64,000 nt of DNA from Vibrio sinus (lineage in GTDB: Bacteria > Pseudomonadota > Gammaproteobacteria > Enterobacterales > Vibrionaceae). How positions within the stretch are numbered: the first letter of the stretch is position 1; each line of letters opens with the position of its first letter. The notes below the pieces were generated by a model. The model had not been told where the DNA came from, did not search any database, and saw only the letters and a list, made by a program, of their open reading frames with translations. The DNA is taken from positions 25,741 through 89,740 of the forward strand of contig NZ_JAMKMR010000018.1 in assembly GCF_023634645.1 (NCBI RefSeq). Direction: 5' to 3'. Shown here one piece after another: positions 52,843-61,612 of the stretch. The position numbers and the translations under genes were made by a program.

Positions 52843-54306
52843 TCAAATAACTCGATAGTTGGTGAAATTATTTGCCACGTATTCTTTCACTTTTTTACGT
52901 GATAGTTTCATGCCAGTATTCAGTAATTTTTCTGGCAGTAAATGATAGTATTTAGGGCGCTTAAAACGTTCTAATTTTCCGTCTAACCAAGAATCTAGAG
53001 ACATGCCAGAAATATCTTCCCTACCTGAAATTAACGCCATAGGCGCTGCTCCATATTCACTATCGTCAATGGGAATCACAATAGATAATTGCACTTCAGG
53101 ATGTTGGTTAAGTACAGATTCAATTTCTTCACAATGAATATTCTCACCGCCAGAAATAAACAGATTGTCCTCCCGACCTAATATCCGTAACTCCTCACCA
53201 ACCCACTCGCCAAGATCTCTGGTATCAAACCAACCACGTTGGTCCACGATGGGAGCTAGATGGCCTTGATAATAATATCCGCAAGCCAATGTATCTCCAG
53301 ATAAGTAAATTTTCTTGTTGTCTATGCGCAGCCGTCTATTCGGTAATACGTGTCCCACGCTATCGACATCATTGACACGTTTTACACTGATGGTCGAGGC
53401 CGCCTCAGTCATCCCATAGCCGACCCAAGTTTGGATGTTTCTCTGCTCCGCCGCTTGATACAAAGTACTGGGGATCGCGCTGCCACCTAATAACACGGTG
53501 TGAAGTTTAAGTACTTTTTTACTTCGCAGCAGACGCTGCAATTGGGTTGCAACGAGCGATGCATGAGTTACGTTGTCAATATCCTGAATCAGGTCTCCGC
53601 GGCCTATTTTGATGCATGCTCCTGATACCAACCAACGGTGTATGATACTTAAACCGGAAACATGATACATAGGCAAGCTCAGTAACCAGACATCTCCTAA
53701 CGAAAAGGGGATTTTTTCCAGTAATCCGTATGCAGATGCTCGATGTTGTTTAAGGTTATGGGCAACCGCTTTGGCCACACCAGTAGAGCCTGAAGTAAAA
53801 AGAATAGAGGCGATGCCTGTTTGTGAGGTGATATGTTGTGAGGCGTTATGTTGTGAAACATGAATGGCATTGCTGGGTTTGCTTGAAGTGATATCCCAAG
53901 AAATTGGCTTACCATCAGCATGCAATTGTTCCACATCCGAAGAACTTAACTGCGCTTTAGCGCAAGGGCTTAGCCATAAGAACAAGGTGTGCCCTTTTAC
54001 CGTAAGGCCCTCTAGTTTACTTCGTAATAATGAGTATGGCTGGGGGGCAATGATGGCACATTTGATCCCAAGCTCCAAGCAAGCCAAATACGCAATGACC
54101 AAGTCGAGTTCATTTTTACCAACCAGTGCAATGGAGTCGCCGTGGGACACGCCTAGAAAAGCAAGTTTGTTGACTTTTTGCTTAACGAGCCCACTAACTT
54201 CTTTCCAATTAAAATTGCCATCTGGTGATGTTAGAGCCATAGAAAATGGCCGTAATAACGACCATTTTTTCCACTCAAGCTGTAACTGAGTCACTAAGAT
54301 CGCCAC
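52843..54306 (-). CDS. menE: MenE, o-succinylbenzoate-CoA ligase
   Basis: Adenylates o-succinylbenzoate and forms its CoA thioester in menaquinone synthesis. 487-residue ANL enzyme: AMP motif LFTSGSTGVAKAVAHN, GYGMTEAAS, GWFDTRDLGEW and the late catalytic Lys in NTGMKLSRKKV. GTG start, overlapping the end of menC by 13 bases, consistent with coupling. Last known gene of the men operon. Confidence 0.95.
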   Translation of the reverse strand: MAILVTQLQLEWKKWSLLRPFSMALTSPDGNFNWKEVSGLVKQKVNKLAFLGVSHGDSIALVGKNELDLVIAYLACLELGIKCAIIAPQPYSLLRSKLEGLTVKGHTLFLWLSPCAKAQLSSSDVEQLHADGKPISWDITSSKPSNAIHVSQHNASQHITSQTGIASILFTSGSTGVAKAVAHNLKQHRASAYGLLEKIPFSLGDVWLLSLPMYHVSGLSIIHRWLVSGACIKIGRGDLIQDIDNVTHASLVATQLQRLLRSKKVLKLHTVLLGGSAIPSTLYQAAEQRNIQTWVGYGMTEAASTISVKRVNDVDSVGHVLPNRRLRIDNKKIYLSGDTLACGYYYQGHLAPIVDQRGWFDTRDLGEWVGEELRILGREDNLFISGGENIHCEEIESVLNQHPEVQLSIVIPIDDSEYGAAPMALISGREDISGMSLDSWLDGKLERFKRPKYYHLLPEKLLNTGMKLSRKKVKEYVANNFTNYRVI

Positions 54307-55283
54307 ATCACTTCTTGTTCGCTGAGTGGAACAATAGGTAACTCACATCCTGGCCATGGTGTTTCTAGCTGGCACTCGAAAAACTTAACAGTATCAAGTC
54401 CTGGCACTACATCCGGTAACACCCAATTTGCAAACCTTGCAAGCTGTGTTAATCCGAAACTAGATTCGATGGTGGAGCTGATGACGGTTTGAATACTTTG
54501 TGCTCTTGCTTTTTCAATCAGCGAGATACAATCTTGGGCAGAGCCAATCAAAGTGGGCTTAATAACCAGTGTTTTCACCCCCAATAGGTCTTCAATTCGG
54601 AAGTCTTTGCGAGTAATTTCCCTTTGGATGGTTTCATCCCAGGCAATGGATATGCCTGTATTGATAGCGAAGGAAACACTATCTCCAGGCTGCGCGCATG
54701 GCTCTTCAACATAGGAAATTCGCTGACGTAACGAAGGGGTAATTTGAGCCGCAAATTCGGTGGCTTGATCTAACGTCCAAGTACGATTCGCATCGAGCCT
54801 TAATTTAAGATCAGGAATCGAGTCTAGAAATAGGTTTACCAGTAATCCATCTCGAATCGGCTCGTGATACCCCACTTTGATCTTGGCGACTTTCTTTGCA
54901 CCCATTTTTTCTAGCTTGGGCGCTAGGGAATCTGGGTCCCCCGTACATAGAGGAGCGGTTAGATAGTTACCTTCTTGGGGGAGCTTACCGGAAAGCTCGA
55001 GTTCCGCAATAGATAAGCCAAAAGCGACAGAGGGAAATAAATCACTATAATCAAACTCTCCACCACGCACCCACATTTCGAGCTGGTGCTGAACCTGAAC
55101 TCCAGCTTCTTCCGTCGATTCTATACTGAAGCAGCTTAACGGGGCGACTTCTCCCCGCCCCAATTGATTGTCTTCGGCGATTTCAACGATGAAACCCACT
55201 CTCTCTGACAGTTTTTGGCTTCTCAATATGACGCCACTATCCATAGGTAACGTATACCTATACAGCTTGGCAGATCTTGTCAT
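54294..55283 (-). CDS. menC: MenC, o-succinylbenzoate synthase
   Basis: Enolase-superfamily dehydratase turning SHCHC into o-succinylbenzoate. 329 residues. The catalytic Lys is in AKIKVGYHEP, metal ligands in RLDANRTW (Asp), YVEEPC (Glu) and IAWDETI (Asp), and the second Lys in TLVIKPTLIG. AAGGAAG precedes the ATG. Lies between menB and menE. Confidence 0.95.
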   Translation of the reverse strand: MTRSAKLYRYTLPMDSGVILRSQKLSERVGFIVEIAEDNQLGRGEVAPLSCFSIESTEEAGVQVQHQLEMWVRGGEFDYSDLFPSVAFGLSIAELELSGKLPQEGNYLTAPLCTGDPDSLAPKLEKMGAKKVAKIKVGYHEPIRDGLLVNLFLDSIPDLKLRLDANRTWTLDQATEFAAQITPSLRQRISYVEEPCAQPGDSVSFAINTGISIAWDETIQREITRKDFRIEDLLGVKTLVIKPTLIGSAQDCISLIEKARAQSIQTVISSTIESSFGLTQLARFANWVLPDVVPGLDTVKFFECQLETPWPGCELPIVPLSEQEVMWRS

Positions 55284-55352
55284 TATTTTTCTTCCTTTTG
55301 TTCATTTTAACCACGCTACGCCTCTCGATTGTTATCAGGGTTGAGCACCTTG

Positions 55353-56219
55353 TTATGGGTTGCGTGGAAACATAGTAAAGTCTGGACGGCGTTTTTCATT
55401 AAACGCATTTCGGCCTTCCTGACCTTCTTCCGTCATATAAAACATCATGGTGGCATTACCAGCCAACTCTTGTAATCCTGCTTGGCCATCGCAATCTGCA
55501 TTGAGTGCCGATTTAAGGCAGCGCAGCGCCACAGGGCTGTGCTGCAATGTTTCTCGGCACCAGCGAACTGTTTCTTTTTCTAGCTGCTCAACGGGAACTA
55601 CCGTATTCACTAGTCCCATATCGAGCGCTTCTTGCGCATCGTAAAACCGACACAAAAACCAAATTTCGCGCGCTTTTTTTTGACCAACAATACGCGCCAT
55701 ATAGGAGGCTCCCCAGCCCCCATCAAATGAACCAACCTTTGGCCCGGTTTGCCCAAATTGAGCATTATCGGCAGCGATTGTTAAATCACACATCATATGT
55801 AAAACATGTCCGCCACCTACCGCCCACCCAGCAACAGAGGCAATCACAGGTTTTGGGCAAGTACGGATCTGACGTTGAAAGTCCAAGACATTCAGATGAT
55901 GTGTTCCTGAGGCATCTTTATAACCACCGTAATCACCACGAATTTTTTGATCGCCGCCGGAACAGAATGCTTGCTCACCTAGACCGGTGAGAATAATAGC
56001 GCCAATACTTTCGTCGTATCTTGCGTCCGCTAAAGCTTCGATCATTTCGTTGACCGTCTGCGGGCGAAAAGCATTGCGCACTTGCGGCCGAGCAATAGTA
56101 ATTTTTGCAATACCATCGCTCGATTTATGATACTGAATGTCGTCAAATTTCGCGTGACACGGTTGCCATTCGACCGGTGCGTAGAGCTCTGCTTCAGTGA
56201 TACCAATCGTTTTTGCCAT
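55353..56219 (-). CDS. menB: MenB, 1,4-dihydroxy-2-naphthoyl-CoA synthase
   Basis: Crotonase-fold enzyme closing the second ring of menaquinone. 288 residues: ARPQVRNAFRPQTV, oxyanion loop FCSGGDQKIRGDYGGY, GWAVGGGHVLHMMCDLTIAA and the active-site Asp in FDGGWGASYMAR. I use the ATG ending at 56219, which has GGGAG upstream; an in-frame ATG four codons earlier lacks a ribosome site. Same-strand neighbour of menH, 38 bases apart. Confidence 0.97.
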   Translation of the reverse strand: MAKTIGITEAELYAPVEWQPCHAKFDDIQYHKSSDGIAKITIARPQVRNAFRPQTVNEMIEALADARYDESIGAIILTGLGEQAFCSGGDQKIRGDYGGYKDASGTHHLNVLDFQRQIRTCPKPVIASVAGWAVGGGHVLHMMCDLTIAADNAQFGQTGPKVGSFDGGWGASYMARIVGQKKAREIWFLCRFYDAQEALDMGLVNTVVPVEQLEKETVRWCRETLQHSPVALRCLKSALNADCDGQAGLQELAGNATMMFYMTEEGQEGRNAFNEKRRPDFTMFPRNP

Positions 56220-56257
56220 GGTGACTCCCATTGTTCTCGGCCGCCAGCAATATAGGT

Positions 56258-57031
56258 TTAACCCAATACAATAGACCTAATCACTCGCGAAAATATTTCT
56301 GGCTGTTCTTGATGTACATTGTGCCCAGCATTATGTATCTCACTAAAAGAAAGTTGACTCTCCTGAGCGATACGAGAGAATTTTGTGTCTTTCGCGCCAC
56401 ACACATAATGAACACGTGTCTCCAGCTGTTTGAGCTTGTCCAACAAGAATTCTTGTTTAGCTAACGATGTCGTTGTCAACATGCGAGCTACAGACGGCCC
56501 TAGGTTATCACTTCGCTTTAGTATCAAGTTTTGTCTTTGCTCATGGTTTAATGAACTAAACACCGGTTGCTTATACCAATCGAGCAAAACTTGCTCGATT
56601 TTTTCTTTCTCAAAACGATTGGCCCATCGTTGGTCTTGCGCCCATCTTTGCTTTTTTTCACTCTCGGTTTTAAAACCAAAGTTGCCGCCTTCAATCACCG
56701 CCATCTGCAAGTTAAATGCATCATAAATGCCAGAAACCAATCCGTGCATAAGGATCCGCCCACCTAGTGAATAACCGATTAACACAATGGGCGTGTTTTC
56801 AATAAGATGATAAGACAGTGTATCTGCGATTAAGTGTGCACAGTGTGTAAAGTTGTCACAAGATATAAATCGGTTTTGTCCATGCCCCGGCAGGTCAATG
56901 CCGACACAATGAAAAGGCTTGAGCTTTTTCATACACACTCGCCAATCTTCACTACTTCCTAATAACCCATGAAGAAAGACCAAAGCAGGCAGCTTTTTCG
57001 CCCCTTTACGATAAACCCGGCTACCCAGCAC
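56258..57031 (-). CDS. menH: MenH, SHCHC synthase
   Basis: Alpha/beta hydrolase-fold enzyme eliminating pyruvate from SEPHCHC. 257 residues; HGLLGSSEDW oxyanion loop, nucleophile Ser in LIGYSLGGR (about residue 85), catalytic His in HNAGHNVHQEQP. Start is GTG, overlapping menD by 11 bases. Its place between menD and menB supports the assignment over a generic hydrolase. Confidence 0.92.
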   Translation of the reverse strand: MLGSRVYRKGAKKLPALVFLHGLLGSSEDWRVCMKKLKPFHCVGIDLPGHGQNRFISCDNFTHCAHLIADTLSYHLIENTPIVLIGYSLGGRILMHGLVSGIYDAFNLQMAVIEGGNFGFKTESEKKQRWAQDQRWANRFEKEKIEQVLLDWYKQPVFSSLNHEQRQNLILKRSDNLGPSVARMLTTTSLAKQEFLLDKLKQLETRVHYVCGAKDTKFSRIAQESQLSFSEIHNAGHNVHQEQPEIFSRVIRSIVLG

Positions 57032-58733
57032 GTACCGCGTCCACTATCTGTGTGATATGCCCGTGTGATTCTTCCGATGGAACCGACACCTCGATTATCA
57101 TTGCTCCTTCTCCCTCACAAATATGTTGCTCGAGCGATGCTTGATAAGCCCCCATGGATTCTGGCATGCAGTATAAGAGTCCAAACTGCTTAGCGGCGTG
57201 TTCAAACTGCAAATGATGAGGCATTTGGTATAAGCGCCGCTTTTTATCCTCTGGAATCGGCAAGAGATTAAATATTGCTCCTCCATCGTTATTGATCACG
57301 ACAATCACTAAAGGCAGCTGGTCTGAGAGCAACGCTAAGGAGTTAAGATCATGCAATAAGGATGTATCGCCAATAAACACGATCATAGGTTTTTGAAGCG
57401 CTCGTTGTATTCCGGCCACGGTTGCAATATTGCCATCAATGCCAGAAGCACCACGGTTAGTAAATAGATCTCTATCCGATATTTGTGCAAACATGTCGAC
57501 CAAGCGAATAAATAAACTGTTACCGATAAATAGCGAACACGCTTCTGACAGCTGAGATATTTTTCCAGCAATAGCAACTTCAGATGGGCGCTCAAACTGC
57601 TTCATCATAGGAAGAACTCGTTCTTGAACACGTAACCTATTCTCCTTGAGTTTATTTGCCCAATAAGCGCCGCTTGGTTTACACAATTTGCTCACCTGAT
57701 ACTGAACATATATCCAGTTACCAATATCGACTACATAATGCGTTTGAGCAAGGTGTGCTTGATTGTTTCGTGAGCCATTGGGCGAAACATAAATATAGTC
57801 AGCGCCAGCCAGAACGTGTGCTTCCAGCCAAGCAAGTAGGCGTTTTGAAATGATTTGAGCGCCAAGTTGAATGATCAAATCGCACTGGCATAAGATTTGA
57901 AGCTGGCTAGCGTCTTGCAGCCACGTATCGTAATTGGCCCAATCGCTTGTGACACCAGACTGCGGATCGGCGAATAAAGGCCAACTTAGAGACTCTGCGA
58001 ACGTTTTAGCTAGCTTAGCCTCTTCTAAGCTCACTTTTCCTAAGATAATGAGTCCCTTTTTGCCAAAGTACTCTTCCGGGATAGGCGCACACTCAGTTTT
58101 AGGGATAATTTGTTGGCAGTATGTTTGGTCCGAGTTTCGCCACCGATCAATGCTATTTGAATTGATAAAATTCAAGTAGTCATCATCACTATAATCCGCA
58201 TATAAAGGCTCGGGGAATGGGCAATTGATATGCACGGGGCCAAGGCTTATTGCTTGCTTAAACATGACATCATCAATGGTCGTTAATAGCCAATTAAGGG
58301 AGACATTGAGATTAGGGCTAGGTAGGCTTATTGCCTGAGTCACATGATGAGAAAAGATGCCCATTTGCTGAATCGCTTGATTCGCACCACAAGCAACCAA
58401 TTCTATCGGCCTATCCGCAGTGACGACAACCAGTTTTTCGCCCGTAAGGTAGGCTTCAGCAATGGAGGGAAGTAAATTGGCAACGGCTGTGCCGGAAGTC
58501 ACGACAATCGCAATCGGTTGATTGAGTGCCTTTGCCAATCCTAAAGCAAAATATCCTAGTCCCCTTTCATCAAAATGAGTATGAACTTCTAATTTAGAGT
58601 TTTGATCAGCCTCCAACGTGAGCGGAGTGGAACGAGAGCCTGGAGCAATGCAAATATGCCCAATGCCAAATCGACTGAGTTCTTCGAGCAACACTCGGCT
58701 CCATAACCTGTTCAATACCGCTTGATTGCTCAT
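57021..58733 (-). CDS. menD: MenD, SEPHCHC synthase (thiamine diphosphate enzyme)
   Basis: Joins isochorismate and 2-oxoglutarate. 570 residues; ThDP fold with the N-terminal glutamate region HICIAPGSRSTPLTLEA and TSGTAVANLLPS, and the C-terminal cofactor site GASGIDGNIATVAG and FIGDTSLLHDLNSL. The start is the ATG ending at 58733, whose ATGA overlaps the menF stop; a start nine codons earlier lies inside menF and is rejected. Confidence 0.97.
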   Translation of the reverse strand: MSNQAVLNRLWSRVLLEELSRFGIGHICIAPGSRSTPLTLEADQNSKLEVHTHFDERGLGYFALGLAKALNQPIAIVVTSGTAVANLLPSIAEAYLTGEKLVVVTADRPIELVACGANQAIQQMGIFSHHVTQAISLPSPNLNVSLNWLLTTIDDVMFKQAISLGPVHINCPFPEPLYADYSDDDYLNFINSNSIDRWRNSDQTYCQQIIPKTECAPIPEEYFGKKGLIILGKVSLEEAKLAKTFAESLSWPLFADPQSGVTSDWANYDTWLQDASQLQILCQCDLIIQLGAQIISKRLLAWLEAHVLAGADYIYVSPNGSRNNQAHLAQTHYVVDIGNWIYVQYQVSKLCKPSGAYWANKLKENRLRVQERVLPMMKQFERPSEVAIAGKISQLSEACSLFIGNSLFIRLVDMFAQISDRDLFTNRGASGIDGNIATVAGIQRALQKPMIVFIGDTSLLHDLNSLALLSDQLPLVIVVINNDGGAIFNLLPIPEDKKRRLYQMPHHLQFEHAAKQFGLLYCMPESMGAYQASLEQHICEGEGAMIIEVSVPSEESHGHITQIVDAVRAG

Positions 58734-60037
58734 GACGCCACTCCCACCTGCTCTTGGCAAGGAAATAGCGATAATAAGGTAGACATTTTTTTATCCAATT
58801 CCTGCCATTCAGACTCTGCGTCCGATCCAGAAACAATTCCAGCACCAGAGTACAACTTTATGCTATCCCCTAACACCAAAGCACTGCGAATCGCCACACA
58901 GAACTCTGCTTTCTCGTGGCTAATATAGCCAATTGAACCGGCATACCAACCTCTGGAAAAAGGCTCGTATTGATCAATAAACTGCTTTGCTTCTAATCGT
59001 GGCGAGCCAGCCACTGCAGCTGTCGGCTGCAGAGTACCTAACAACTCCACATCATTTATCCCTTCGGATAGTGTTGCAGCAATATTGCGCTTCAAATGTT
59101 GGACGTAGCGTAAACGAACCAAGCGTGTTTTTTTATCAATGTCGATGCTTTTTGTGTGAGTGTGAAGGCGCTCTACGATGTCATCTACCACGCACTGATT
59201 TTCAGCTAAGTTCTTTCTATCGTTAGATAACCAGTACGCCAACCTAAGATCTTGCGTAGCGCCCTCACCGCGACCAATGGTTCCCGCGAGTGCTTCCGTA
59301 CATAGCGTTCGATTATGTCTGGTATATAAGCGCTCAGGCGTCGATCCAACAAAGCTACTTTGCCTATTTAGCGTCAACATAAAATGATAGCTTTGGCCGT
59401 TACTTGCACGACTGGCCTTTAGCAGCTGACTTCCGGACAACGGACGGTCTAATCTCAGCGTTGTTTGTCGAGCCAAGACCACTTTTTTGGATGCTCGCAG
59501 ACAAATATGACTCAACGCTTTGTTTACCAATCTATCCCATGCTGCTTTGTCTGGTACATGTTCCATCGAGCAAATATTGGAGGAAATGGCAGTCACTGGC
59601 CGAAACGAGAATTTGATTGCTCTTAAACTGGCTAGGGTTTGGTGTTTTCCATGAGTTAAGTTCACTGACAATGACCAAGTATCGCCATCTCGAACTAGCT
59701 CTATTTGTGGCAGAAAAAAGAAACAAGATTCACTTTGTGGATGGTTATCTGCGCTACTATCAAAAGTACGTCCACCCCAAATTCTCTGTTCAGCGTTAAG
59801 GATAGGGTAAGCAGAAGCTAAATCTGAAAAGGCCTGTACTTGCCCAATTGCGACCACTTCTTCTCTCATATCGCGAGATTGCCAATAAAACTTGGGATAG
59901 AGAACCTGAGATTCTAACCAATCAATTGGGTCAAACTCAGGCTTACTCACTAGCAGCTGCGTTATGCGACATTCGCCATCTGTCGCATTTTCCACTCGTT
60001 TGATAAGCTGAGTTAAAGCGTGATGAAAGTGTGACAA
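58730..60037 (-). CDS. menF: MenF, isochorismate synthase
   Basis: Converts chorismate to isochorismate, the first committed step of menaquinone synthesis. 435 residues; GSQLLKASRASN and ALAGTIGRGEGATQD in the catalytic domain, and the LQPTAAVAGSPR and YAGSIGYIS motifs near the end as in E. coli MenF. I prefer the TTG ending at 60037, which has GAGG five bases upstream and gives the usual length; a GTG at 60082 would add 15 residues. First gene of the operon menF-D-H-B-C-E. Confidence 0.93.
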   Translation of the reverse strand: MSHFHHALTQLIKRVENATDGECRITQLLVSKPEFDPIDWLESQVLYPKFYWQSRDMREEVVAIGQVQAFSDLASAYPILNAEQRIWGGRTFDSSADNHPQSESCFFFLPQIELVRDGDTWSLSVNLTHGKHQTLASLRAIKFSFRPVTAISSNICSMEHVPDKAAWDRLVNKALSHICLRASKKVVLARQTTLRLDRPLSGSQLLKASRASNGQSYHFMLTLNRQSSFVGSTPERLYTRHNRTLCTEALAGTIGRGEGATQDLRLAYWLSNDRKNLAENQCVVDDIVERLHTHTKSIDIDKKTRLVRLRYVQHLKRNIAATLSEGINDVELLGTLQPTAAVAGSPRLEAKQFIDQYEPFSRGWYAGSIGYISHEKAEFCVAIRSALVLGDSIKLYSGAGIVSGSDAESEWQELDKKMSTLLSLFPCQEQVGVAS

Positions 60038-60458
60038 GTCTACCTCGGTTTTCCACCTGTAACAGATAGTGCTTATTATCACTGGTTGCTAGATCCTTGG
60101 CTTTACTTAGATCAACAATTACATCGATTGTTACCATTGCCTTAGGTGTAAACGTACTTTTTGACTGGAGAGTGAATATGAACCTTTAATTGGTATGCTA
60201 TGCAATAACACTGCCTTGCTTATTAAATACACTTAATTATTGACGAATCAAAGAACGATAATTAAAGAGCTTGATATTGTTTCACTACATAATATCAAGG
60301 TAAAAATTATTGAAAAAACAACTAATAGTCTTCATAATCTCACCACATTATAAATGTAACAAAATGTAAAACCCAAGTTAATATATATTAATGTAAGACT
60401 TTGGTTTTGAATATTCTAAAACACATACAATTATCATATTATAAATTATAGAATAACA
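60038..60458. other. AT-rich divergent region between menF and the caspase-like gene
   Basis: About 420 bases, clearly more AT-rich than the men operon and marking the left edge of the low-GC end. It must hold promoters in both directions. No palindrome, repeat or operator stood out. Confidence 0.5.
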
Positions 60459-61520
60459 ATGAAAGACGTATACATAGCCCTCGATTACTCTAGCTCATAT
60501 CAACAATCTAGTGATTTTAGTCAAGGCCGCACTGGTGATATAAAAAGCTACCTTTCGGCTAAAGTAACAAAGAAATCTAATACTCTAAATAGAAAAAGCG
60601 ATATTACCTTTTACGTCCCAATGGACTCACAGAAAAAAGCGACTGGATTAGCCGAAGCTGTCGACTTTATTTATTCAAAACTGAACACTATACGATACAC
60701 ACATATAAAGTTTGTTGTATTTGGTCATGGCCATTATGACTGCGCATCATTTATTTATTCTTACCAGCCCAAACGGGTCCCGGTAAATAATGTGGCCAAT
60801 GACATATATGAGATCATAAAGGGCGTTAACGAAAAGTGCTGGCGTGTTAACTATCCGGTTTACTATATCAAACTATGTATATGCTACTCGGGCCGATCAA
60901 CACAGTACGTCCATACGAATCCCGCAGCAAATCAAAGTGTTAAAGACCCTAGAAATAGTTTGGCAGGGAGATTGGCTGCCCAATTAAAACACCGCAATGT
61001 TACTGACTTCGTTCTAAAAGCATACTTTACTCCCACAGAAGTCAGTGAAGATGAAAGCCATATTTATGCGATATCTGAACACGATTTGCAGATGAAAAGG
61101 CGCATTAGAATTCAATACGATGAAAAGATCAGCAGTGCTAGACAAGTGGCTGAATTTATTCGTACTGCAGATTCACCGACTCAAGAGAAGTATATACAGG
61201 ATGCTATATGTGGTGTGAAAAATAAATGTGCCAGTGTTGTATCAGAATTGTACCAAAACAATCAGCTAGAAATAGATACGTTTGAAAGGCTACTTTTAAA
61301 CAGCATTACCCCATTCTGTCAGCAACTAGTTGATCTTACGAGCAGCAAAACGATCCCGGGTGACTGGGTTGACTATATACGTATAATAGGTTGGGGAAAT
61401 TACGCTAACCTCTATGCGGCACCAATAGCATCTAATAAAGTGAACAGCATTACTTGGGTTTGTAAAAGTGGCAAATTGACTGGTGAAATTAAAAGTCAAG
61501 GTGATCTCATACAATCATAA
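60459..61520 (+). CDS. Putative caspase-like/CHAT-like cysteine peptidase, 353 residues
   Basis: Not a known protein to me. A strand-then-His-Gly motif (KFVVFGHGHYD, His90-Gly91) is followed about 50 residues later by a strand-then-Cys motif (YYIKLCICYSG, Cys142-x-x-Gly145), then another strand (DFVLKAYFTPTEV). This order and spacing match clan CD peptidases such as CHAT (hhhxxHG ... hhhSACxTG) and the cysteine protease domain of MARTX toxins. The N-terminus (DVYIALDYSSSY) and residues 220-353 are unrecognised and partly helical. No signal peptide. The start is ATG without a good ribosome site. Low GC, convergent with the DUF4157 gene 92 bases away. Catalytic activity is inferred only from the motif pattern. 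Confidence 0.7.
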   Translation: MKDVYIALDYSSSYQQSSDFSQGRTGDIKSYLSAKVTKKSNTLNRKSDITFYVPMDSQKKATGLAEAVDFIYSKLNTIRYTHIKFVVFGHGHYDCASFIYSYQPKRVPVNNVANDIYEIIKGVNEKCWRVNYPVYYIKLCICYSGRSTQYVHTNPAANQSVKDPRNSLAGRLAAQLKHRNVTDFVLKAYFTPTEVSEDESHIYAISEHDLQMKRRIRIQYDEKISSARQVAEFIRTADSPTQEKYIQDAICGVKNKCASVVSELYQNNQLEIDTFERLLLNSITPFCQQLVDLTSSKTIPGDWVDYIRIIGWGNYANLYAAPIASNKVNSITWVCKSGKLTGEIKSQGDLIQS

Positions 61521-61612
61521 TTGAGTTTGAAGCGAATTTTTCAGCCACATGGACTCTTATAGTTAAAGAGTCCATTTCAATGAATATCAATTCATTCAGC
61601 TATTCTAATACG

